From contig CAMZHP010000096.1 in the NCBI GenBank assembly GCA_947306845.1, positions 1-10,240 of the forward strand: 10,240 nt of DNA, given 5' to 3'. The notes beneath the pieces were generated by a model. The model searched no databases. It worked only from the letters and a program-made list of their open reading frames with translations, and was not told where the DNA came from. This document shows positions 1 to 6,471 of this stretch, piece after piece. How positions within the stretch are numbered: the first letter of the stretch is position 1; each line of letters begins with the position of its first letter. Both the position numbers and the translations under genes were made by a program. The DNA comes from an uncultured Prevotellaceae bacterium. Lineage in GTDB: Bacteria > Bacteroidota > Bacteroidia > Bacteroidales > Bacteroidaceae.

Positions 1-260
1 TTGCCGGACCCCAGTTGCTGACTCTGCTTGTTGCCTACTGTGTAGAGAGGGATGATCTCTGTGAAGTTGTCCTTGTTGCCGTTCTCCTTTTCCAATGAAC
101 CGTCAATATAGGCGAGCGTGCCGTTGTAGTAGGTATTGTACCTCGCGGTAAACGCCTGCCAGAAACGACTTTTCGCCGTGTTCTTCTTTGAAGAGCACGA
201 CGCACCTGCCAGCAGCAGGGCTGCCAGCAACAATGGAATGATGGCTTTGGTCTTTCGCAT
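1..260 (-). CDS. TPR-type lipoprotein resembling PorW/SprE of the type IX secretion system (N-terminal part, cut by the window edge)
   Basis: The frame from the ATG at 260 down to position 1 is open for 86 codons. It begins with a lipoprotein signal peptide: a basic start (MRKTK), a leucine/alanine-rich core, and Cys22 in LLLAGASC as the probable lipidation site. The residues after the cysteine are SSKK rather than acidic, which argues against the Bacteroidetes surface-export signal and for a periplasm-facing lipoprotein. The mature part contains RFWQAFTARYNTYYNG followed by a Glu/Asn/Lys-rich stretch. From memory this resembles the start of PorW/SprE lipoproteins, which carry TPR repeats and are needed for type IX secretion and gliding. 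No TPR lies inside the visible part, so the family call rests on this short N-terminus. Another Bacteroidetes TPR lipoprotein (BamD-like) is the main alternative. Being a lipoprotein is much surer than the name. The gene is transcribed divergently from the large surface-protein gene. Confidence 0.62.
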   Translation of the reverse strand, partial: MRKTKAIIPLLLAALLLAGASCSSKKNTAKSRFWQAFTARYNTYYNGTLAYIDGSLEKENGNKDNFTEIIPLYTVGNKQSQQLGSG

Positions 261-374
261 CTTTAATATATAACACGGAAAAGGCTTTTTTATTGCCTTT
301 TGGTTGGATTTCATTGAGATTTTGGCAACAATGATGATTTGTGAGGCCTGCATAAGTATAAAAACTTCTAAATA

Positions 375-406
375 TTTGGAACGAATAGTAAAAAATTCTA
401 TCTTTG
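375..406 (+). promoter_or_regulatory. Bacteroidetes-type promoter for the DUF285 surface-protein gene
   Basis: TTTG at 375-378 and TATCTTTG at 399-406 match the Bacteroidetes primary sigma factor pattern (TTTG near -33, TAnnTTTG near -7), with a gap of 20 nt, within the usual 19-21. The predicted transcript starts near 412-415. That leaves a 5' leader of about 55 nt before the ATG at 468, with no clear Shine-Dalgarno sequence, as is normal in this phylum. The flanking 261-467 region is AT-rich and shows no other gene. I found no matching promoter on the minus strand for the divergent lipoprotein gene. Confidence 0.75.
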
Positions 407-467
407 TACACATAACATAACAATCTTTATCTAACTATTCATTCCGAAAACCAAAACCGTAAAGAAT

Positions 468-3400
468 ATGAAGACTACAAAATTACTGCTCCTCATGACC
501 ATGTTGCTCTTGGGTGCCAATGGTGCTCAGGCGGCAACAAAGACTGCCAAGGCCGTGTTGTCGTCAGATGGGAAGACGCTGACTTTCGAATATAACGATC
601 AAAAGTATAATACCCTTACGACGAAAGTATATATGCTTAACTCTGGCGCCGAGGCTCCTGGCTGGCTTGAGAATAAAGAAACTATCACAACTGTGGTTTT
701 CGACAGCTCGTTCAAGGATGCAAGACCCACGTCGTGCTACCAATGGTTTAAGGATATGGTGAACCTGACGAGTGTAGAGATGAAGAACCCGTCGGCTTCC
801 GAATCAGAGGTTTTAAACTTTCTTTACTTCAACACTTCAGAGGTGACGACGATGAAGGAAATGTTCAGTGGGTGCTCCTCATTGGCGACACTCCCGTATC
901 TCTATCGGTTGAGCACCAGCAATGTGACCGACATGTCGAGCATGTTTAAAAATTGTTCGGCCTTGACCAACCTTAATTTGGGAAATCATTCTTTCATGTC
1001 GGAAAATGAGGGAAGAATCAATGTACAATCCCAATTCAGAACAACGAATGTGACCACGATGGCCTCTATGTTCAGTGGGTGCACCAACCTGTCCAGTCTC
1101 ATCATCACCAATTTCGACACATCAAGTGTGACGAATATGCAAGCCATGTTTCAAAATTGCCGCAGTCTCTCCAGCCTCAATCTGAGCAAATTCAGTACCT
1201 CTTCGGTGGAGAACATGGCTTTTATGTTTAATCAATGCCGTAAACTGCAAACCATTAATGGTCTCGGCAATTTCGTTACGTCGAATGTCACCACCATGCA
1301 GCAGATGTTTGCCTGGTGTTCGGGTTTGAAGCAGTTGAATCTTCCCTTCAATACCTCAAGTGTGGAGCACATGGAATATATGTTTGGGGAATGCACCCAT
1401 CTTATCTCAGCCGATATTAGCAGTTTTGTCTTTCCTGATGATAATGCCACTATTGGCTTGTTTATGGGGTGCACTGCACTGTCGCAGTTGACCGTCTCTG
1501 CTACGGCATCCAATTTGATGCTTTCGGCCAGTTCTGGTGCATTGACAGATGTGGGTACAAAGGCATATCCATGTTATCTTATCTGTGTTGACGGATTCAC
1601 ACCTGAGCCAGAGGAAACAGGTGCAGGCTGGTTCAAATGGAAAGGTGGCTATTTTACCGAATCCTTAGTTGCGATGCCATATGCTGCACTGAAAGACAAT
1701 GTTCTTACCTTCCGCTATGATGACCAGAAAATGGCGCTTTTCAGCGAGGGGGCAGATGTATATCCTTTGAATGAGGCTCTCGGTCAGCCAGGATGGTGGG
1801 GATGCAGTGCAACCACGGTGGTGTTTGATCCTTCGTTTGTAGAGGCAAGGCCAACTTCATGCGCCTATTGGTTTTGTGACATGATTCGACTCACCTCTAT
1901 CGAGGGAATAGAGTATCTCAACACTTCTGAGGTGACCAACATGTATCAGATGTTTAGTAACTGCTATTTCCTGCCACAAGTCGATGTGAGTCATTTCAAT
2001 ACCTCCAAGGTGGAAAACATGAACTACATGTTCTATGAATGCTATAACCTGTTAACGTTGGATATCAGCAATTTCGACTTGCCTGAGGGGAATACTTATT
2101 ATATGTTTGCAAATTCTTCCATCAACCATCTTACCATTTCTGAGTGTGCGGCAGTCCTTAGTGAAAATGCCTGCGTGAATATGAACACAGAGACGAATCC
2201 ATGGGAATTGATTTGTCCGGCCGGCTTCACTCCTGTGCCTCAGGAAACGGGTGATGGATGGATCAAATGGAAAGGCGGTTATTTCACCGTGTCGCAGATG
2301 GAGCCATACGCAGCACTGAAAGACAACGAGCTCACATTCCACTATGATGCCCAGAAGGATAAACTTGCCAGTGAGGGTGCAAGTGTCTTCGGCTTGAATG
2401 AGGGAGCCAATAAACCAGGATGGGAACAGAACATATCTTTGGCTTCCGATGTAACAACAGTGGTGTTCAATGCATCGTTCGCCAAGGTAAAACCTAAATC
2501 TTGCGCCTTCTGGTTTAATCAAATGTACAACCTCGAGTCCATCGAGGGCTTGAAGTACCTCAATACCTCAGAGGTGACCACCATGGAACAGATGTTTGCC
2601 TATTGCCATAATTTAAGGATAGTTGATGTGAGCCAGTTCAATACCTCAAAGGTGGAAAACATGAAGTATATGTTCTATGAATGTGCGAACTTGTTCAATT
2701 TGGATATTAGCAATTTTGATTTGCCCACAGAGAATACGGACGGTATGTTTGCAAAATCTTCAATCAATTATCTGACAATTCCTGACTGTGCTGATGTCCT
2801 TAATGAAAATGCCTGCGAAAGTATGAACACAGAGACGAATCCTTGGAAGTTGATTTGTCCTGCCGGCTTCACCCCGGAGCCTCAGCAAACGGGTGATGGA
2901 TGGATGAAGTGGAAGAGCGGTTATTTCACTGTAGTACATAAGGAACTATACACCATTTTGGAAGACAATGTGCTTACCTTCAAGCATGACCTCATGAAAC
3001 CTCAGTGTATAGCTGAAGGTTATACTGTCTTTGAATTGAATGACGCGGAAACAGCCCCGGCATGGCATAATAACGGGGCTGTTGTCACTAAGGTGATATT
3101 TGATGACTCTTTCGCACGTGCTAAACCCGTCTCATGTCGCAGTTGGTTCTATGGCATGCTCAATCTTCAAGTGATTGAGGGCCTGGAGAATCTCAATACG
3201 TCGGAAGTGACTACCATGCGTAGCATGTTCAATGGATGTATAAGACTCGAAAGTCTCGACCTGAGCCATTTCGACACTTCTTTGGTGAAGGACATGGGAT
3301 TCATGTTCATGAATTGCAGCAATTTGATGACCATAGAAGGTCTCGACAAGTTTGATACGTCTAAAGTCACCACGATGCAGCAGATGTTTGCCTTGTGTTC

Positions 3401-4571
3401 AGGTTTGAAGCAGTTGAATCTTCCTTTCAATACCTCAAGTGTGGAGATTATGTCATTTATGTTCGCGGAATGCACCAGTCTTGTTGCTGCCGATATCAGC
3501 AGTTTTGACTTTCCAGATGTTAACTCTAATGATTTGTTCAGGGGTTGCACTGCACTGTCGCAGTTGACCGTCTCTGCCACAGCGGCCGATCTGATACCCT
3601 CTGATGATACTTCGAACTCAGGTTCATTGTTGGACGTAGGCACACAGTTATCTCCTTGCTATCTTATTTGTGTCGACGGATTCACACCTGAGCCAGAGGA
3701 AACAGGTGAGGGTTGGTTTAAATGGAAGGGTGGCTATTTTTCCGCATCTGCTGTCTCGGCATACGCCACACTGAAAGAAAATGTTCTCACCTTCCGCTAT
3801 GATGACCAGAAAGTGGCGCTTGCTATAGGTGGAGAAAATGTATCTTGCTTGAATGTGGCTCTCGCTCAGCCTGGATGGCAAAAGGACCAGTCTCAGGTTA
3901 AAAGGGTGATCAAAGTGGTGTTTGATCCTTCGTTTGTAGAGGCAAGGCCAACTTCATGCGCCTATTGGTTCAATAATATGTATAACCTTCAGACCATCGA
4001 GGGTATGGAGTATCTCAACACTTCTGAGGTGACCAACATGCACATGATGTTCTGTAATTGCCGTTATCTGAGACAAGTCGATGTGAGCCATTTCAATACC
4101 TCCAAGGTGAAAAACATGAACCAGATGTTCAATGAATGTAGGAATCTGACAACATTGGATTTCAGCAATTTTGATTTGCCGGCAGATAATACTGACCGAA
4201 TGTTCGTAGGTGCCTCTATCAACTATCTCGCTGTCCCAACCTGTGCGGAAACACTTGTGGATTATGCCTGCTTGGATATGGGCTCCCAGGAATATCCCTG
4301 GAAACTGATTTGTCCTTCCGGCTTCACTCCTGTGCCTCAGGAAACGGGTGATGGATGGATCAAATGGAAAGGTGGCTATTTCTGTGTCTGCCCCATGGGA
4401 GATGCCAACAGCGACGGCCGTGTGACGGTGGCTGATGTGATGCTGGCAGTCAACAAAGTGCTGGGTAAGCCTGTCTCCAACTTCAATATGTTGGCAAGTG
4501 ACATGAACAAAGACAGCATTATCACCGTAGCCGACATCATGCAAATAGTGAAAACAATTCTCGTACAATGA
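468..4571 (+). CDS. Secreted BspA-like/DUF285 leucine-rich-repeat surface protein with C-terminal dockerin-like domain, 1367 aa
   Basis: The protein opens with a Sec signal peptide (MKTTK, a long leucine/methionine core, probable cleavage after AQA at residue 22). Residues about 27-1310 form five tandem modules starting near residues 27, 405, 614, 828 and 1099. Each module has an entry segment (xLTFxYDxQK ... PGW ... TTVVFDxSF ... RPxSC), then 22-24-residue repeats of the form NTSxVxxMxxMFxxCxxL, then a closing segment (LICxxGFTPxPxxTGxGWxKWKxGYF). I count 17 full repeats, distributed 7, 2, 2, 4 and 2. These repeats match DUF285 (PF03382) within the BspA-type LRR group, which in oral and gut Bacteroidetes is linked to surface adhesion. 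Residues 1311-1367 form a dockerin-like calcium-binding pair. No transmembrane anchor, lipobox or obvious type IX sorting domain is seen. The gene appears monocistronic and more AT-rich than aroA or the CoA-ligase gene. An adhesin role is inference; the family call is strong. Confidence 0.93.
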   Translation: MKTTKLLLLMTMLLLGANGAQAATKTAKAVLSSDGKTLTFEYNDQKYNTLTTKVYMLNSGAEAPGWLENKETITTVVFDSSFKDARPTSCYQWFKDMVNLTSVEMKNPSASESEVLNFLYFNTSEVTTMKEMFSGCSSLATLPYLYRLSTSNVTDMSSMFKNCSALTNLNLGNHSFMSENEGRINVQSQFRTTNVTTMASMFSGCTNLSSLIITNFDTSSVTNMQAMFQNCRSLSSLNLSKFSTSSVENMAFMFNQCRKLQTINGLGNFVTSNVTTMQQMFAWCSGLKQLNLPFNTSSVEHMEYMFGECTHLISADISSFVFPDDNATIGLFMGCTALSQLTVSATASNLMLSASSGALTDVGTKAYPCYLICVDGFTPEPEETGAGWFKWKGGYFTESLVAMPYAALKDNVLTFRYDDQKMALFSEGADVYPLNEALGQPGWWGCSATTVVFDPSFVEARPTSCAYWFCDMIRLTSIEGIEYLNTSEVTNMYQMFSNCYFLPQVDVSHFNTSKVENMNYMFYECYNLLTLDISNFDLPEGNTYYMFANSSINHLTISECAAVLSENACVNMNTETNPWELICPAGFTPVPQETGDGWIKWKGGYFTVSQMEPYAALKDNELTFHYDAQKDKLASEGASVFGLNEGANKPGWEQNISLASDVTTVVFNASFAKVKPKSCAFWFNQMYNLESIEGLKYLNTSEVTTMEQMFAYCHNLRIVDVSQFNTSKVENMKYMFYECANLFNLDISNFDLPTENTDGMFAKSSINYLTIPDCADVLNENACESMNTETNPWKLICPAGFTPEPQQTGDGWMKWKSGYFTVVHKELYTILEDNVLTFKHDLMKPQCIAEGYTVFELNDAETAPAWHNNGAVVTKVIFDDSFARAKPVSCRSWFYGMLNLQVIEGLENLNTSEVTTMRSMFNGCIRLESLDLSHFDTSLVKDMGFMFMNCSNLMTIEGLDKFDTSKVTTMQQMFALCSGLKQLNLPFNTSSVEIMSFMFAECTSLVAADISSFDFPDVNSNDLFRGCTALSQLTVSATAADLIPSDDTSNSGSLLDVGTQLSPCYLICVDGFTPEPEETGEGWFKWKGGYFSASAVSAYATLKENVLTFRYDDQKVALAIGGENVSCLNVALAQPGWQKDQSQVKRVIKVVFDPSFVEARPTSCAYWFNNMYNLQTIEGMEYLNTSEVTNMHMMFCNCRYLRQVDVSHFNTSKVKNMNQMFNECRNLTTLDFSNFDLPADNTDRMFVGASINYLAVPTCAETLVDYACLDMGSQEYPWKLICPSGFTPVPQETGDGWIKWKGGYFCVCPMGDANSDGRVTVADVMLAVNKVLGKPVSNFNMLASDMNKDSIITVADIMQIVKTILVQ
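546..1679 (+). repeat. DUF285 module 1 (long type, 7 repeats)
   Basis: This covers residues about 27-404, the longest and most divergent-looking module. Its entry reads TLTFEYNDQK. Seven repeats follow, from FNTSEVTTMKEMFSGC to FNTSSVEHMEYMFGEC, and the module closes with GFTPEPEETGAGWFKWKGGY. The second half (VTTMQQMFAWCSGLKQL onward) is close to the corresponding part of module 4, with identical nucleotide blocks of 32 nt (1470-1501 and 3546-3577) and 34 nt (1590-1623 and 3675-3708). Confidence 0.85.
1680..2306 (+). repeat. DUF285 module 2 (short type, 2 repeats)
   Basis: This covers residues 405-613. The entry is YAALKDNVLTFRYDDQK. Two full repeats (LNTSEVTNMYQMFSNC and FNTSKVENMNYMFYEC) are followed by a degenerate one lacking the cysteine (FDLPEGNTYYMFANSSINHL). 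It shares a 56-nt identical block with module 5 (1818-1873 and 3915-3970) and a 55-nt identical block at the closing segment (2221-2275 and 4318-4372). Confidence 0.85.
2307..2948 (+). repeat. DUF285 module 3 (short type, 2 repeats)
   Basis: This covers residues 614-827. The entry is YAALKDNELTFHYDAQK, followed by two full repeats (LNTSEVTTMEQMFAYC and FNTSKVENMKYMFYEC), the degenerate FDLPTENTDGMFAKSSINYL unit, the NMNTETNPW-type linker shared with module 2, and the closing GFTPEPQQTGDGWMKWKSGY segment. Confidence 0.85.
2949..3761 (+). repeat. DUF285 module 4 (long type, 4 repeats)
   Basis: This covers residues 828-1098. The entry is YTILEDNVLTFKHDLMK, the most diverged entry segment. Four full repeats follow (LNTSEVTTMRSMFNGC, FDTSLVKDMGFMFMNC, FDTSKVTTMQQMFALC and FNTSSVEIMSFMFAEC). 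The second half and the closing segment are near copies of module 1, not of the neighbouring short modules. Confidence 0.85.
3762..4397 (+). repeat. DUF285 module 5 (short type, 2 repeats)
   Basis: This covers residues 1099-1310. The entry is YATLKENVLTFRYDDQK, followed by two full repeats (LNTSEVTNMHMMFCNC and FNTSKVKNMNQMFNEC) and the degenerate FDLPADNTDRMFVGASINYL unit. Its closing segment runs directly into the dockerin-like domain. At the DNA level it is closest to module 2, not to its neighbour module 4. Confidence 0.85.
4398..4568 (+). other. Dockerin-like C-terminal domain (two EF-hand-like calcium loops)
   Basis: Residues 1311-1367 contain two copies of the type I dockerin loop-helix pattern. 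The first loop is DANSDGRVTVAD, with Asp1312, Asn1314, Asp1316 and Asp1323 in the calcium-ligand positions. The second is DMNKDSIITVAD, with Asp1345, Asn1347, Asp1349 and Asp1356. Each is followed by a hydrophobic helix (VMLAVNKVLG and IMQIVKTIL). In cellulosomes such domains bind cohesins, but dockerin-like ends also occur in bacteria without cellulosomes. No cohesin is encoded in this window. The second loop lacks the usual glycine after the third acidic position (Ser instead). Confidence 0.82.
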
Positions 4572-4991
4572 TTATCCCTCTAATAGCATCAGCAACTCGT
4601 CCTTGATTTGGTCGGGCACGCTGATGCCGCGAAGGATAAGGCTACGGTTCCACGCTGGCACCTCCTCAGGGCGCAATGTGGTAAGCACTTCCTCAAACAA
4701 CTCGGCTTCTTCGTCGGTATAGCTGTCACTGCGACGACCGGCAAAGGAGTCGAGTTCTTCGTCTTCAAAATATTCGATGGGTTTCACCGATGCCTCCATC
4801 ATGCAAACTTGCTCGCATCGTGTGTCCGTACCGTCGCAGGTGTCACACGACGGACCCTCGGTGATGCCTTTGCCGTCGTCTTTGGAGAACCAGCCGAAAA
4901 GAGCGGCAATGCCTCCAAGGAGGACAAGTGCAATGAGCAGGATGGCAACAACACCCATACCTGCAAAAATATCCATCAGAATAGTGCTCAT
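4572..4991 (-). CDS. Small membrane-anchored conserved hypothetical protein with a cysteine cluster, downstream of aroA
   Basis: This 139-residue protein has one N-terminal hydrophobic segment (about residues 7-35, rich in Val, Ile, Leu and Gly). A short basic/acidic linker follows, then a cysteine cluster with Cys49, Cys52, Cys59 and Cys63 (PSCDTCDGTDTRCEQVC), and a strongly acidic soluble tail ending with DQIKDELLMLLEG. The CxxC plus CxxxC spacing could bind a metal or form disulfides; that is inference. The GG-IAALFGWF end of the hydrophobic part suggests a single-pass anchor, not a cleaved signal. Its ATG overlaps the aroA stop codon (ATGA at 4991-4988), so it is probably translationally coupled to aroA. 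Its TAA directly abuts the stop of the convergent surface-protein gene. I do not recognise a named family with certainty and assign no function. Confidence 0.82.
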   Translation of the reverse strand: MSTILMDIFAGMGVVAILLIALVLLGGIAALFGWFSKDDGKGITEGPSCDTCDGTDTRCEQVCMMEASVKPIEYFEDEELDSFAGRRSDSYTDEEAELFEEVLTTLRPEEVPAWNRSLILRGISVPDQIKDELLMLLEG

Positions 4992-6241
4992 GCCTCTTCC
5001 TCAATGACAAAACCAGCAGCCCGCAAATGGTCCCAATATTGGGGGTATGACTTCGTCACTACCGATGGGTTGTTAATGCGTATTTCAGGGAAACGAAGAG
5101 CGGCAGGGGCAAAGGCAAGTGCCATGCGATGGTCATCGTAGGTGTCAATCACGGGATGTGCTTTTACTTCGCAGCGAGTGCCGTCCCAGATGAGGTCGTT
5201 GTCGGCATTGCTTTTCACCACATAGCCCAGTTTTCCCAATTCTCGGATCAGTGCGACGATGCGGTCGGTCTCCTTGATGCGTAAAGTGCTCAGTCCGTGG
5301 AAATGGAATGGGATGTCCATCAGGGCACAGGTCACAACCATGGTCTGCGCCAGGTCGGGTTGATTGATGAGGTTATATTCCATGCGCGGCAAACGGATGG
5401 GATGGCTGCTCAATGTGACAGTGGTGGGCACTCCTTTGTCAAGTACGCCGAACTTGGTGCGCACACCGAGAAGGCTCATCAGGTAGCGAACTACCGAGTC
5501 GCCCTGACGTGAACCGTCGGTGAGCCCTTCCAGTTGAACATGGTAATGACCGCCACTTAGTGCTACTATCTCATACCAATAGGAGGCGGCACTCCAGTCG
5601 TTCTCAATGAAATAGGGGGTGGGACAATAATGGCGGGCGCAAACCCTGATGGTGTCGGGACCCGTCCACTCCACCTCGGCTCCGAAGTCACGCATTGTGC
5701 AGAGGGTGAGGTCAATATAGGGACGTGAGATGACACTTCCAGTCAAACGAAGTTCCATGCCCTGACGCATGGCGGCTCCAGCAATAAGCATGGCGGAGAT
5801 GAACTGCGAACTCACATTACCTTCCATCTCTACGGCACCGCCTTCCAGCTGCCTTCCTCGGATACGTAGTGGGGGATAGCCCTCCGCACCCACATACTCG
5901 ATGTCTGCACCCAGACGTCGGAGAGCCTCGACAAGGATACCGATGGGGCGGTGCTGCATGCGCTCTGTGCCAGTGATGATGTGTTCGCCACTGTCGGTGA
6001 CGGCCAGATAGGCGGTCATGAACCGCATGGCGGTGCCTGCAGCCTTGATGTCGATGGTGTATGGCATGTCGCGCAGTGCGCGCACGATTACTTCTGTGTC
6101 ATCACAGTCGGAGAGGTTGTCGGGCATCTGGTTTCCTCCGGAGAGGGCATGTATCACCAGCGCTCGGTTGCTGATGCTCTTTGAGGCTGGCAACTTGACA
6201 GTGGTGTCAAGTGTCTCCGGTGCCGTTATTTTATATCGCAT
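4988..6241 (-). CDS. aroA: 3-phosphoshikimate 1-carboxyvinyltransferase (EPSP synthase)
   Basis: This cytoplasmic enzyme transfers the enolpyruvyl group of PEP to shikimate 3-phosphate, the sixth step of the shikimate pathway. The 417-residue product has the family motifs in order: LPASKSISNRAL (Lys21, Ser22, Arg26), NLSDCDDT (42-49), AAGTAMRF (67-74), RMQHRPIGILVEALRRLGA (94-112), SSQFISAML (144-152), QPDLAQT (294-300, catalytic-type Asp296), LRIKETDR (320-327, Lys323/Glu324/Arg327), DDHRMAL (369-375, Arg372) and KSYPQYW (397-403). Length is normal for the family. The position that is Pro101 in the E. coli enzyme is Phe74 here. The ATG at 6241 is the only start that keeps the N-terminal motif at the usual distance. 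It is the first gene of a two-gene operon with the small membrane protein. Confidence 0.96.
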   Translation of the reverse strand: MRYKITAPETLDTTVKLPASKSISNRALVIHALSGGNQMPDNLSDCDDTEVIVRALRDMPYTIDIKAAGTAMRFMTAYLAVTDSGEHIITGTERMQHRPIGILVEALRRLGADIEYVGAEGYPPLRIRGRQLEGGAVEMEGNVSSQFISAMLIAGAAMRQGMELRLTGSVISRPYIDLTLCTMRDFGAEVEWTGPDTIRVCARHYCPTPYFIENDWSAASYWYEIVALSGGHYHVQLEGLTDGSRQGDSVVRYLMSLLGVRTKFGVLDKGVPTTVTLSSHPIRLPRMEYNLINQPDLAQTMVVTCALMDIPFHFHGLSTLRIKETDRIVALIRELGKLGYVVKSNADNDLIWDGTRCEVKAHPVIDTYDDHRMALAFAPAALRFPEIRINNPSVVTKSYPQYWDHLRAAGFVIEEEA

Positions 6242-6296
6242 GATGGGTGTTTTCTGTTTTAGCGGCTGCGAAATTACAAAGAAAAAATGAAATCAA

Positions 6297-6304
6297 CAAA
6301 TATA
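6297..6304 (-). promoter_or_regulatory. Possible -7 element for aroA on the minus strand
   Basis: Read on the minus strand, 6304-6297 is TATATTTG, a full match to TAnnTTTG, about 56 nt upstream of the aroA ATG. The partner TTTG is not well placed: the nearest upstream one (6335-6332) is 27 nt away instead of about 20. The call therefore rests on one half of the promoter only. Confidence 0.4.
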
Positions 6305-6392
6305 TGGACAAATCTCATCACCATTTGTTATCAAAAAGTAATCATCTTAACTTTTTTATAGAAACTTCGGACATAAATAGTGGTCTAAAATT

Positions 6393-6422
6393 TTTGACTT
6401 CTCGTTTTTTGTAGTATCTTTG
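6393..6422 (+). promoter_or_regulatory. Bacteroidetes-type promoter for the secreted-protein gene at 6472
   Basis: TTTG at 6393-6396 and TATCTTTG at 6415-6422 fit the Bacteroidetes promoter pattern with an 18-nt gap, slightly short of the usual 19-21. The -7 octamer is the same as the one in front of the surface-protein gene. Predicted transcription would start near 6428-6431, about 40 nt upstream of the ATG at 6472. Confidence 0.65.
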
Positions 6423-6471
6423 TGGACGTAACATGGACTTTTGTTTTAAACACTAACCTAAATAATTGAAT

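Noticed and set aside
103..423. Minus-strand open frame of 106 codons across the left intergenic region
   Set aside because: It is in another frame from the lipoprotein that starts at 260, crosses the promoter at 375-406, and has no recognisable protein features.
2052..4568. Several minus-strand open frames inside the surface-protein gene
   Set aside because: They recur at equivalent places in the repeated modules, as expected for antisense shadows of a repetitive coding sequence, and they lack starts, promoters and protein motifs of their own.
468..4571. Periodic repeats that could suggest a CRISPR array
   Set aside because: The periodicity is 66-72 nt in frame, translates to the NTSxVxxMxxMFxxC protein repeat, and has no conserved direct repeat with unique spacers.
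4608..5141. Plus-strand open frame of 177 codons opposite the small membrane protein and the end of aroA
   Set aside because: Both minus-strand genes here are well supported (AroA motifs, ATGA overlap). The plus-strand frame has low-complexity, unfamiliar composition.
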